Assembly: GCA_037447655.1 (NCBI GenBank)
Contig: JBBHKE010003059.1
Coordinates: 248,001 to 312,000 of the forward strand
Direction: 5' to 3'
Origin: Zygnema cylindricum
Lineage: Eukaryota > Streptophyta > Zygnematophyceae > Zygnematales > Zygnemataceae
Length of the DNA stretch: 64,000 nucleotides
Shown here: in pieces, positions 12,824 through 22,929 of the stretch
Layout of the letters: each line of letters begins with the position of its first letter
Numbering within the stretch: position 1 is the stretch's first letter
Made by a program: the position numbers and the translations under genes
The notes under the pieces: model-generated
Told to the model about the DNA's origin: nothing
The model's database searches: none
What the model saw: the letters and a program-made list of their open reading frames with translations, nothing else

Positions 12824-13309
12824 TTAGCCGCAAAATTGAAATTAAATCATCAAACGTTACATTGAACTTAAACGCAAATTAAAATGAAATCTCTCAAAAT
12901 TGAAGTTTAACAAGTCTTGTACGGAAATATTGGAACGCACGAAACGAAATTAACTTTGTACACGAATCGTAATTAGAGTAGAGATATAATTAGTGTAAAG
13001 AAATGATAAAACATAATTAATGCTATTTATTATAATTTGGGTAGTTAACTTTTTTCAAAAAAAAAATGCTCTAATTTATCATTAACTCTAAATTGGGTTT
13101 CTAACTATATTAATTATCTACGCTAAATATCTGAAATGGGGTTTCTTACCTCTCATGAAATCCCATTACTACGACCAAATTCAACCACACATTCCATACA
13201 TTAGAAAATTACATATTCACATTGGACATCACTCACATAAGGACAAAATTTAAATTAGAAGAAATTTCTACCCACATAACATTAGCTTGGTCTCTTGCCT
13301 TCGTGGCTC
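12824..13309. other. AT-rich intergenic, repeat remnants
   Basis: This segment carries words shared with the fold-back repeat at 10935-11610 (for example CTCTAATTT and TAAATTGGGTTTCT). No gene is seen. Confidence 0.4.
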
Positions 13310-13600
13310 TATTGAAAAAGGTATTTTATACTCTTGTCATTTTTGGTCTTCTAGCAGCCCTCATACTTGTCGTAGTCACTAAGGACTTGCAGGCAGCCAT
13401 GGCTGTCTCATGCAGGTAAGGAGACAGAGCAGAAGCTTTAGTTTCATGCAAAAGTTAGGCGGTCATTAGCAGGACCTGATCCGGTGACCCCCGGATAAAA
13501 GCCGTCCGACGCAACCGTCAGCATTATCCTTATCCTTATCATAAGAGTCTAAGTTTATGGTAAGACATCTATAGTCACTTTCTCTGATGTTTTTTTATTC
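13310..13600 (+). mobile_element. Copia LTR 5' fragment (family A)
   Basis: The fragment begins TTGAAAAAGGTATTTTATA and runs through CTTGTCGTAGTCACT and a tail CAGCATTATCCTTATCC. This is the same order as the first 240 bp of the solo LTR at 23549, and more distantly of the LTRs at 50746 and 53909. It stops before the middle of the LTR. Confidence 0.55.
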
Positions 13601-13694
13601 CAGAGTTGATCAAGAATCTTATCTCTACGTCGGTCTTAGATGATAAGGGTTTTGAGACTAGTACTAAAAAATGAGTCTTTGTTGCTAGTTATGA

Positions 13695-14064
13695 TGAAAT
13701 TCTATGGGCTCCATTGCCCACAGAATTCGCAGATCCAAAAGAAGCTAATCTAGATAGTGCCGACTCCAAGTTGATATAAACCCAAATGAATGATCCCTTG
13801 ACAATTAAAACCCCAATACACCTTCACCCTAGTGAAGAGAAGACCTTCTGTGTGCTCAGTTCCACCACAGAATGCAAAGCTAGAATATGTGTTTTGGACA
13901 ATATTCCCCATTTGACTTTCCCACTGAATAAGTGCCACCCTCGCACGCAAAGACTCTGACCGACTACACCCTTGTGTAGCTTAGATTCCCCTGAGTCCGT
14001 AGCAAAAAGAATCACTGAATTTGCTCCCCCGAGCATTAAGTTATGGCTGGTCAAAGTTGACCTT
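13695..14064 (-). mobile_element. Copia LTR 3' fragment (family A, inverted)
   Basis: In reverse complement this is the last 370 bp of the family A LTR. It contains the GAGTCGGCACTATCTAGA-like block, GAATTCTGTGGGCAATGGAG and the terminal AATTTCA. It is therefore opposite to the fragment at 13310. The inversion suggests rearrangement or two separate insertions. Confidence 0.65.
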
Positions 14065-16103
14065 TATAGTTACAAGCTCTCTTGGAGGGAAAAGATTTAT
14101 GCTTACTATCACTGATGATTAGTCTAGATACTCTAGAGTATATTTATGGAAAAAGAAATTTAAGGCTTCGGCTTATTTTAAGAAGTATAAAGAATGGAGT
14201 GAAAAGCTTCATGAGACACCTATAAAGAGATAGAGTGATAACGGGGGGGAATTCACTTCTAATAAATTTGAGGATTACTTGAAAGAGGAAGGGGTTCAAC
14301 ACTAAAAGATTGTCCCAAAGAACCCAAAACAAAACGGTGTTGCCGAGAGGCTAAATCGTACATTAAATGATTTTGCCTGTAGTATGTTGATAGATAAAAA
14401 GATATGAATTTTTTTTTGTGCAGAAGCTATGAATTGTGCTAACTATCTCAAAAATAGAGTCTTTACCTCAGCGGTAAAAGGAAAAACACCTTATGAAAGA
14501 TGGACGGGGAGAAAACCTAATATTTCACACTTAAAGGCGTTTGAAAGTCAAGTATTTAGTCTAAACACAGTAAAATCTGATTGGAAGTTAGATGCAAGAG
14601 GAAAGCCACGATACTTACTTGGGTATGATGAAAATGTAAAGGGGTAAAGAGTTTATGATCTTGGAAGAGAAGACATAATTTTAGTAAAACACTTGGTAGT
14701 TATGGATGAAGGAAAGTCCATAGATTCCTTTAAGTACACTAAACCGGTCAGAATTAGAATTGAATCCGAAGATGAGTTAGATTCAGATTCTTCTAACCGA
14801 ACTTTGGTTTAGCCTAATCTTGCAGAGGAAGAGGAAAAACTGACAGAGAGTGACCCTCTCTTAGAGTCACAACTTCCGGTTCAAACCGAGGAAGAAAACG
14901 AGGAAAGACCAGAAATGGACGATGAACATCCGGAGATGGACTCCACGGATAGGGGAGAAGGTGAAGTTGTTCAGAGAAACTCGAGATTACCCTCTATCCC
15001 AACGTCAGAGTTTGGAGGGAGGAGAAGCAGCAAGAGACTTCAAGAGGGACAAGTGAACAACAAGGTAACTAAGTTGTCACATTTGTGCAAACCCCAGACT
15101 TACTCGGAAGCAGTTAATAGTATGGAACGTAGTAGATGGGTGATAGCTATTAATGATGAGATGGCTTCTTTTATGAAAGCAAATACATGGGAGTTGGTGG
15201 ATTTTCCTCCGGGTAGAAAGCTTATAGGATGCAAGTGGGTATTTAAGTTGAAGCTCAATCCGGATAATACTATTGAGCGATATAAGGCCAGATTGGTGGC
15301 AAAGGGGTTTACACAAAATGAGGGAATTGATTATAAGGAGACCTTCGCTCCGGTTGTTAGATTTCCCTCTGTCCGGATTCTACTTAGTCTAGCGGCAGCG
15401 GAAGACATGGAAGTGCACCAGATAGAGATCAAAACCGCTTTCTTACACGGAGATTTGGAAGAAGAGATCTTCATGCGACAACCGGAAGGATTTGTGGAGA
15501 AAGGAGAAAAAAGTAAGGTGTGCAGATTGATAAAGCCCCTTTATGGATTAAAGCAAGCTCCACGGCAATGGAACAAAAAGCTAGACGAGTTTTTAACGAG
15601 TTTGGGATATATTCGAATAAGTTCCGATCATTCCATCTACTTATTTGAGGATGATGAAGGTATAATTTTCATTGCCATCTATGTTGATGATTTGCTTGTT
15701 TTGAGTAAATCAATGGAGAAAATTAATTGATTGAAAAAGGATCTTAAGAGTAGATTTGAAATGAAATATTTGGGGGAGGCAAAGTATATTTTGGGAATTC
15801 AGATGGAGAGGGATAGAGAAAAAAAAACAATTAGACTTACTCAAAAGGAAGGTATTGGGAATATGCCGGAAAAATTTCAAATGGATAAATCAAATAGTTG
15901 TACGACTCCAAGGAGCTTAAAAAAGGGAAATGAGGGGAGCTCAGAAGAGGGAATCTTGATCTTGGATAATGAGTTAAGACCTGAGGAAAGTAAGTTCATG
16001 CAAACTATTTCGTACAGACAGGTTGTCGGTAGTTTGATCTATTTTATGAATTGTACTCGTCTTGATATAGCAACAGCTGTGGGAGTATTAAGTAGGAGTC
16101 TGG
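14065..16103 (+). pseudogene. Copia integrase-RT relic
   Basis: One reading frame runs nearly the whole length. It gives the integrase core (SDNGGEFTSNKFEDYL, then KQNGVAERLNRT), the integrase tail (TPYERWTGRKPN), a long acidic linker, then RT with KWVFKLKLNPDNTIERYKAR, the start FLHGDLEEEIFM, the box YVDDLLVLSK and the connection RSL at the edge of RNase H. Stops interrupt it in the integrase, near 14645 and 14810, and at 15728 just after the RT active site. RNase H is missing because the frame ends abruptly at 16103, where the gypsy array begins. No LTR in the correct orientation is attached. Confidence 0.9.
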
Positions 16104-16461
16104 GTAAAGATTGCCATTTTACTGAAGCTATCGACTACAACCATGATACTGTCATTTTTTCTAAATGTAGGTGGCAACGTGACAATAAAATCCATACTGA
16201 CAGATTCCCATGGTCTTTTTGGGAAATCTAAAGGTTTTAACAGACCTTTAGGTTTCAGGGTAATATATTTAATTTGTTGGGAAATGACACAACTTTCGAC
16301 GTGTTTCAAAACCTTATTTAGCATCTCAAGCCAAAACAATCTACTCTTCAACCGACTTAGAGTTTTATCCCAACCTAGATATCGCAATGCAATATCTACA
16401 ACTGAAAGCACGTGGTAAAGATTGCCATTTTACTGAAGCTATCGACTACGACCATAATACT

Positions 16462-16527
16462 GTCATTTTTTCTAAATGTAGGTGTTATTTTTTCTAAATG
16501 TAGGTGTCATTTTTTCTAAATGTAGGT
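16462..16527. repeat. 22-bp minisatellite, 3 copies, in middle array unit
   Basis: The 22-bp word TCATTTTTTCTAAATGTAGG plus TG is repeated three times, the middle one starting TT instead of TC. The first array unit (16105) has a single copy, while the second and third units have three. Confidence 0.9.
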
Positions 16528-16817
16528 GGGAACCTGACAATAAAATCCATATTGGCAGATTCCCATGGTCTTTTTGGGAAATCTAAAGGTTTTAACAGAT
16601 CACTAGGTTTCAGGGTAATATATTTACTTTGTTGGGAAATGACACAACTTTCGACGTGTTTCAAAACCTTATTTAGCATCTCAAGCCAAAACAATATACT
16701 CTTCAACCGACTTAGAGTTTTATCTTAACCTAGATGTCGTAATGCAATATCTACAACTGAAAGCACGTGGTAAAGACTGCCATTTTACTGAAGCTATCGA
16801 CCACGACTATGATACTG

Positions 16818-16883
16818 TCATTTTTTCTAAATGTAGGTGTTATTTTTTCTAAATGTAGGTGTCATTTTTTCTAAATGTAGGTG
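16818..16883. repeat. 22-bp minisatellite, 3 copies, in last array unit
   Basis: This is the same triple 22-bp repeat as at 16462-16527, one array unit (about 355 bp) further on. It shows that the expansion came before or along with the duplication of the larger unit. Confidence 0.9.
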
Positions 16884-17186
16884 TGAACCTGACAATAAAA
16901 TCCATGCTGACAGATTCCCATGGTCTTTTGGGGAAATGTAAAGGTTTTAACAAACCTCTTGGTTTCAGGTTAATAGGTTTACTTTGTTGGGAAATGACAC
17001 AACTTTTGACTTGTTTCAAAACCTTATTTAGTATCTCGAGCCAAAACAATCTACTCTTCAACCGACTTAGAGTTTTATCTTAACTTAGATGTCGTAAATG
17101 CTCATGGGCTTCCTGTAAAAGTTGTTTTCTTAAGTCACCCATTTCAAGAATGCATAATCTATCCCCTGTTTGCAAATATAGTAAAC

Positions 17187-17838
17187 TGCAACTCTGAGAC
17201 CTCCATAGGTCCTCAGAGTAGGCAGCTCACACCAAGCCTCTACGATAACCCTGACCCTTTTGTGTTTCAGCAAGAATAACTCCCACCATAGCAAACAAAA
17301 ACTCTAACCACTTTCACCCGTGTGAAGGGAAGACTCCCCTGAGTCGATAACAAAAAGAATATTTGAATTTGCTCCTCTAAGCAGTTAGTTATGGAGGCTC
17401 AAAGTTAACCTTTTGAACAGAAGCACTCAAGGAGAGAGGGTCCTATCTACCAAATTTTCTTAAGTCGTATCTCTCTTTAAAACTCTATCTATTGAAGTAC
17501 GGCACCTATCAAAATACAGTATCGTACAGAAAGGTACAGGTGCCAGTGTACTTTCTGTACGCCTATTGTACGACATGGCGAACCAGTGGACACATGTCAT
17601 ATCTAGATTCGTTCCTGTAATCCATGGAGATGTCTTAATCCACTGTTTTTGTGCCACGTGTCAATCAATGTTGCGGTAACCAAAAAAATTGCCAAAATCT
17701 TATTCCGCAATCTCGGCATCTTTCGCTGCCGTCCGATTAAAACCGCATTTAAATCGTAGCTGTCATAAATCGTCATAAATCGTAGTTGTCATAAATCGTT
17801 GCGATATTTGTTTCGCTGTCGAAACAAAATGCGCGGTA
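17187..17838 (-). mobile_element. Copia A 3' LTR, downstream half
   Basis: In reverse complement this is the second part of a family A LTR. It has a GTAC-rich promoter region with AGTACACTGGCACCTGTACC, a block with GACTCAGGGGAGTC, and the end ATGGAGGTCTCAGAGTTGCA. The first part of the same LTR lies at 28193-28618, and the gypsy element 17839-28192 separates them. The outer flank is TAAAC (17182-17186) within gypsy integrase sequence. Confidence 0.7.
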
Positions 17839-19294
17839 TGTCAAGCCTCCTTGGGAAACATAAGGGAATGGCCTACCGCCAAAAATAGTGTGCATTGGAG
17901 TCCTGCAAATAACCCCGAATGCAAATGCTTCCCGTGTTGGTGAGAATGCCCAATTCTACCCTTTATCCATTCCATGGAAATGCATGCAAGGTGTGGGAGA
18001 AAATACAACAGGAAATGGGAAAAAATGCATACGAGGGTGAAAAAGATACCCCCCTCCCTTTTCCATTTTCCCATCGGTCTGGGAAATGGGTTTGTGTTGA
18101 GGTAATCGCGCTGAGGTCCCATGCTGGACAGCTGAAAGTCGACCAATTGTGTCCTCAAAACCCACTGTTCTGGTACAAAAGATTATAGCAGACCGTTTCG
18201 GCGGGACTGCCGCCGAAGCCAAAAATGACTACCAAAGAGGACCAAATAAACTTCCACGCAAAAATAACAAAAATAAAATGAGTTGGCTATTTCAGATTTA
18301 ACAATATCACCTTGCCCCAGAAAATGGAATAAAAGATAGAATTAATAATGATGGTAAAGCAAGCTCAACATACCCCGCAAAGCCAAGCGGACTCAAAGAG
18401 AAGACGAAATATCTCTTGCTAGCACCGATGACCGGTACGATCGTCCTTCACACCTCGATTTTTGCAGATTGGAACTGGCTAGACTCTTTTCAATTTCAAA
18501 TGGCAAAAGTCAAGATCGCCCATTAGAATGGATAGTGCCAACCAATCGCCCGAACTACGACCTCCAAATTATACAAATTGAAACCAAGATGGCAATATAG
18601 TCAAACTCTCAAGTAAGACAAAGATTCTCCAAAAGATGGTTTGTTTAGAATTTTATGAGGGATTTCACAGCAGTCACTACTGAAACAGCAACCTGTCTCT
18701 TTCGGACCCAAGTGCCTTATGCAGCAAAGTTTGTCCAATTTTAGGTCCAAACGTCAAAGCCATGCTACAAACCAATTAGCAACAAGCAAATGTAACTAAA
18801 CTGACATAAGACAAAATAATTTGTACTAGACTTGAGGTAAAAAGTTATACTAGATCCGCGGCCGGAAGTAATTATTTGTTCCACTATTATAAGATAAAGT
18901 AATGGAAAAAGACACGAAAGTGCCAGAATTTGACCTAAGGTAATTAATGGACCGAAAGTTAGTTGAACCTCAACTAAATTCCTATTGACAGCTAGTAGAA
19001 TAATCTTGACGACAATCGGAAAAGTTAGGTGGCCATCCACAATGTACCCCCCACGAGGGATGGCGCAAACTAGTCCCATATAACGAAATCGCAATCTTTG
19101 AGACAATAGAACTTGGTTGTCCCACCTCCTTTAGGCGCGAAATAAAGTACGTACCGCTCAGTTTAGGAAATACAAGGATTTCTTTTGGCTTGGTGCACTC
19201 CCTCTCTTGTACTCTGATGACCGCACAAGTTAGAAAGGGTTCGGAAATCCTTGGTAATATAAAGGTGTGCCGGAAAACGCACACAAGCTTGACA
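17839..19294 (-). repeat. gypsy 3' LTR
   Basis: It runs from TGTCAAGCC to AAGCTTGACA, 1456 bp. Positions 18120-19294 match the 5' LTR at 27009-28192 over about 1.18 kb with scattered differences. The leftmost 280 bp have no counterpart in the 5' LTR but recur at 19308-19580. Confidence 0.75.
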
Positions 19295-19307
19295 GCAATC
19301 GAGCGTG

Positions 19308-19580
19308 CATGGGAAACATAAGGGAAGGGCCCACCGCCACAGATAGTGTGCATTGGAGTCCTCCGATTAACCCCGAATGCGGATGCTTTGGGTGCTGGTG
19401 AGAATGCCCAATTCTTCCCTTTATCTTTTCCGTGGACATGCATTGAAGGCGTGGGAGAAAATAGAACAAAAAATGGGAAGAAATCCATAGGAAGGTGAAA
19501 AAGATACCCCCCTCCCCCTTTTTTTTTCCCATCGGTCTGGGAAAAGGGTTTGTGTTGAGGCAATGGGGTTGAGGCCCCAA
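19308..19580 (-). repeat. duplicated LTR-end segment beside gypsy 3' LTR
   Basis: This is similar to 17850-18118. Both contain GGGAAACATAAGGG, AGTGTGCATTGGAGTCCT, GAGAATGCCCAATTCT and CCCATCGGTCTGGGAAA in the same order. It lies between a G-rich run on the minus strand (about 19581-19592, possible polypurine tract) and the 3' LTR. It may be the end of an older LTR copy. Confidence 0.7.
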
Positions 19581-19622
19581 TTTCCCCCCCTCTTAGTCAA
19601 TCGAGACTAAGACATAAAATAA

Positions 19623-21130
19623 TTATCCGCCCAATTCGCAGTTCCCGCAGAACCTGGTGTATGAGGGCTGAATGTGTGGCTCCAAAGAGGCGGGAAGACA
19701 TGATTGATGCCACCACTGGCTGCAGTGATTGCAGACCAAAACGTTGCAAAGCTGGGAGGACAAATTACAGGTGGAGGAACAAGAAAGAGGGTCACCAAAG
19801 TAAGTTAGATAGAAGGTGGGTTCGTCTTCTAAACCTCGAAGGTGGCAAGGGGCAACATTGATTTGATTTTCCTTAATTTTTTGGCCATCTTTCCCCTCCA
19901 AGGTAAGAACTCCCTTGTTAGTAACCTGTACCACTTTGAAGATCACTTGGCCGGCAGAAATAACCAGCGTGTCCTTCTTCTATTGCATTTTGTACACAAA
20001 ATCCTCGGGCATAAACAATCGTTATTGTGGCACATAATTTCCGCTCCTTCGTTGGGAATACCACAGCTGATCCTAGTGTTGAGACGCTTGTAAATTTCCC
20101 ATGGCGAGAGGCATCTCTTGGTGGAATAATTTAGCTCTGTCAACGATCAGTTTTTTCACAGTCCCTTGGTCATCCATTTCTAGGAGAACCACCGCTTGGG
20201 CCTAGGCAACCCCGGGCACGATGGGATGTCGTCCAAATAGGATGAAGTAAGGGCTATCTGAGTGGAGGGAAGCTTGCCGGCTAAACCTGTATCCCATGGC
20301 AATCCACGGCACCCTTTTTCCCACTCCCCCACATCTTATTCGATTGCATATTTTCGTAGTGACCGCTTCACTGTTTGGATGCACCTTACAGCCAAGTCGT
20401 CGGCTTGTGGGTGGTCCCGAGTGGTTAGCCGGTGGTCGATGAGGCATTTCTCCAATAGGTTGGAAAATTCTCCAGCAAATTCGGACCCTAGGTCGGTCAA
20501 AACCTCTGATGGCGCTCCGAATTGCGATAACACTCTCTGCAAAAAAGCATCAGCAATTGACTTCGACTCTTTCCCAAGCAAAACCACCAACTCTATCCAT
20601 TTTGAAAAATGTTCGATCATGACCAGCACGAATCGATCCCCTTGTCTGCTGGTTGGTAGAAGCCCCAACAGATTGAAAGACCATCGATAAAACATTCCTC
20701 GGATGGGTGGAGAGTGAAGCTTGGTCTCGCCTTTATTGTCAAAAGATGCTTTCACTAGATCGCAAGAAGAGCAAGTGTGTACAATCTGGTTGACTAAGGT
20801 CCGCAACCCGTGCCACTAATAAGATCATACAACCACAGAAGTGGTCATTTTTTGTCCGAAGTCTTCGCGTTTTTGATGAAGGCGATTGATCAGAGTTCCT
20901 CAATCTAAGGGGGGAGGAACCACTTTCCTCGTCTCGTCCGTCCATTTTCGAAGGAGGATGCCTCGGTCCCAGTTATACGCCGCCATTCGGGTCTGAACAC
21001 GGGACAATTGAACTTCAACAAGATTGGAGAGAGGGGATCCTTGCTGAATGGATTGGATAGATTCACAGTCATTCCAAATATCCTTTCTTCGAGCTACTAT
21101 CAGCGCTTGCCCCTCCACGTCTGTCGCATA
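19623..21130 (-). pseudogene. gypsy integrase with C-terminal PHD-like finger
   Basis: Reading leftward, the integrase core shows CSSCDLVKASF (end of the zinc domain), FVLVMIEHFSKWIELV, GAPSEVLTDLGSEFAGEF and HPQADDLAVRCIQTVKR. It continues as PWIAMGYRFSRQASLHS and LFGRHPIVPG. The C-terminal SH3-like part has VQVTNKGVLTLEGKDG. After about 40 residues a cysteine cluster follows: CSSTC, then VCNHCSQWWHQSC, then FCGNCE. Its C-x2-C-x4-H-x2-C core and late C-x2-C fit a PHD finger, a domain that usually reads histone H3 tails. The frame ends at about 19623. Frameshifts near 20150-20200 break the joint between core and tail. Confidence 0.8.
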
Positions 21131-21151
21131 AGTCGACAGCTCCCCGCGAGC

Positions 21152-22830
21152 TTAGGGATTCCAGATGAAAGGGGAAGAGGCTCGTATAAGTCCCAAACTG
21201 ATTTCCGGTTCCTCATCGTGCCGTGCTCTGGTAGAATCCAAGGTAGAGGGATCTTTAATTCGGCTAAGTCCGTCGGCATTCCCATGGATTTTTCTTGCCC
21301 AGTGGATAATAGTGCAATCATTTTCCTGCAGGATTAAAACCCATATGGCGAGTTTGCCGGTTAACTTACTGTTTTCCATGATCCATTTAAGAGGTTGATG
21401 GTCCGTAATCAGTGTGACCCAGATCCTGTATAAATAGGGCCGGAAATGCTAGATTGCCTAAACAGTTACAAAGAGCTCCCTATGTAACAGCTGTAGTTTC
21501 CCTCTTCACTGTTGTTACACCTGCTGGCGTAAGCCACCACATACTCAACTCGGGCGTCATCTACTTGAGCCAAAACTGTCCCTACTCCAAACCTGCTCCA
21601 ATCATTGTAAAGGAGAAAAGTTTTCTGGTGATCACGCATCCGGAGCACGGGGTGTTGCTGAAGTGCGTCCTTCAAAAATTGGAAGGCAATCTGCTGCTCG
21701 TCGGCCCACTACCACTCTTGGTCCTTCCGCAACAACTGATTTAAAGGCTGGGCGTAACTGCTAAACTCGGGGATGAACCTCCGGTAGTAGTTTGTCAAGC
21801 TAAGAAATGTTGGAAAGGCAAAGATGTCATGTGGTGGAGGAAGGGCGTCAAGGGCGGCCACCTTGACCATATGGGGGCCCACTGTCCTGGAGGTCACTTC
21901 AAGTCCTAGGTAAATAATTTTATAAACCGAAAATACCTTTAACTAGGTGTCACTTCAAACCCGGTGCTTGAAGTGTCTGGGAGACAATCTGGACATGCTC
22001 CAAGTGTTCCTCGAAGGTACTGGACAAGATGATGACATCATCGATGTATAACCGGACAGAATAAAATCCTCGGAAGGCTTTGTCCATCGCCTGTTGGAAT
22101 TTTGCCGCTGCATTATTAAACTCGAAGGGAATGTATATCCACTTGTATAACCGAGAACCTGCCCAAAATTGAGTCCTCTCCCGGTGCTTCGGCTCCATGG
22201 AAATTTGGTGAAACCCATTCTTCATATCAAGAGTGGAGTAGATGGTAGCCCCTCTAAGAGAGTTCAAAATCTCTTCCGGGGTTGGCATCGGATACCGGTC
22301 GGGGATGGTGGCAGTGTTCAGCATACGATAGTCCCCACACATCCGAAAATCTACCATTTTTCCGGACGCATCCTTCTTCAGAGAGAGAACAGTTGGGGAA
22401 GCAAACCCATGGAGATCGGTACTTTCTTGAACCAATTCGGCTTCCACTAAGGTTTGGACTTTAGCGGTGATAAACTCCTTTTCCTTGAAGCTGAGAGGAT
22501 ACTGCTTCTGCCAAACGGTTGCTGTCTCGTCTATAAGGTCAATTTGGAACGGAGTTCCTTTGTAGATGCGAAGGTTTATTTCTGACTGAAGAATACCTGC
22601 TTATTCCTTACTAATAGTTGTGATAGCTGGGCCTTCTCCTGAGGATCCAACTGTTCCCCCAAGGTCCAATCCATTTTCCCTGGCTCGATTGCTGCCCATG
22701 CTTCCGGAGGTCTACCCCTAAGAGTAATGTCGACATTCGATCCTACCTCGGGGTCTACTTTTTCCCTTCCGGCTAGGACTTTATTGTTGACAACTTCCGA
22801 TAAGCTGTCCCATTTTTAGCCGTCGCTCCC
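21152..22830 (-). pseudogene. gypsy reverse transcriptase and RNase H
   Basis: The pre-RT segment (about 22830-22600) reads LRGRPPEAWAAIEPGKMDW. RT proper shows FASPTVLSLKKDASGKMVDF, CGDYRMLNTATIPDRYPMP, TLDMKNGFHQISM and the active box RLYIDDVII near 22040. The connection shows LTNYYRRFIPEF. The RNase H-like part reads FLLYNDWSRFGVGTVLAQ and later HWARKIHGNADGLSR. The element falls in the ordinary Ty3/gypsy range by these motifs. Several stops and frame changes occur (for example near 21930 and 21450). Confidence 0.9.
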
Positions 22831-22929
22831 CCCCACTAGAGAAACCCTTCCGTGTGGAATTTGACTTTTTCTTCTTTCTCTCCCCCCCTAAAGCTACACT
22901 GTTGCTTGCGTTGCCTAGAATTGAGGAGC

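Larger units (their letters stand above)
16105..17186 (-). pseudogene. gypsy integrase fragment in three tandem copies
   Basis: Read on the minus strand, each copy encodes the zinc-binding N-terminus and the first part of a gypsy integrase core: LRKQLLQEAHEHLRH (only in the rightmost copy), DKTLSRLKSRLFW, HVESCVISQQ, PWESVSMDFIV, then VVVDSFSKMAIF. Copies begin at plus positions 16105, 16416 and 16771. The repeat period is about 311 bp for the first and 355 bp for the second. The HHCC second cysteine pair reads C-x-x-S, so the fragment is decayed. The sequence also forms the target into which Copia A inserted at 17187. Confidence 0.85.

Noticed and set aside
13222-13419. Small membrane-protein-like frame (LVIFGLLAALILVVV)
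   Set aside because: The hydrophobic part is the translated start of a Copia LTR, also found at 23563.
16143-17083. Plus-strand frames repeated three times (SFFLNVGGN type)
   Set aside because: They are antisense to the gypsy integrase fragment, which explains the repetition.
16105-17095. CRISPR-like array
   Set aside because: The units are 311-355 bp of retroelement code and the 22-bp words have no spacers between them, in a eukaryotic context.
17841-19580. Cysteine- and histidine-rich frames in the gypsy LTR
   Set aside because: They lie in noncoding LTR sequence duplicated at 17850 and 19308, and no domain fits.
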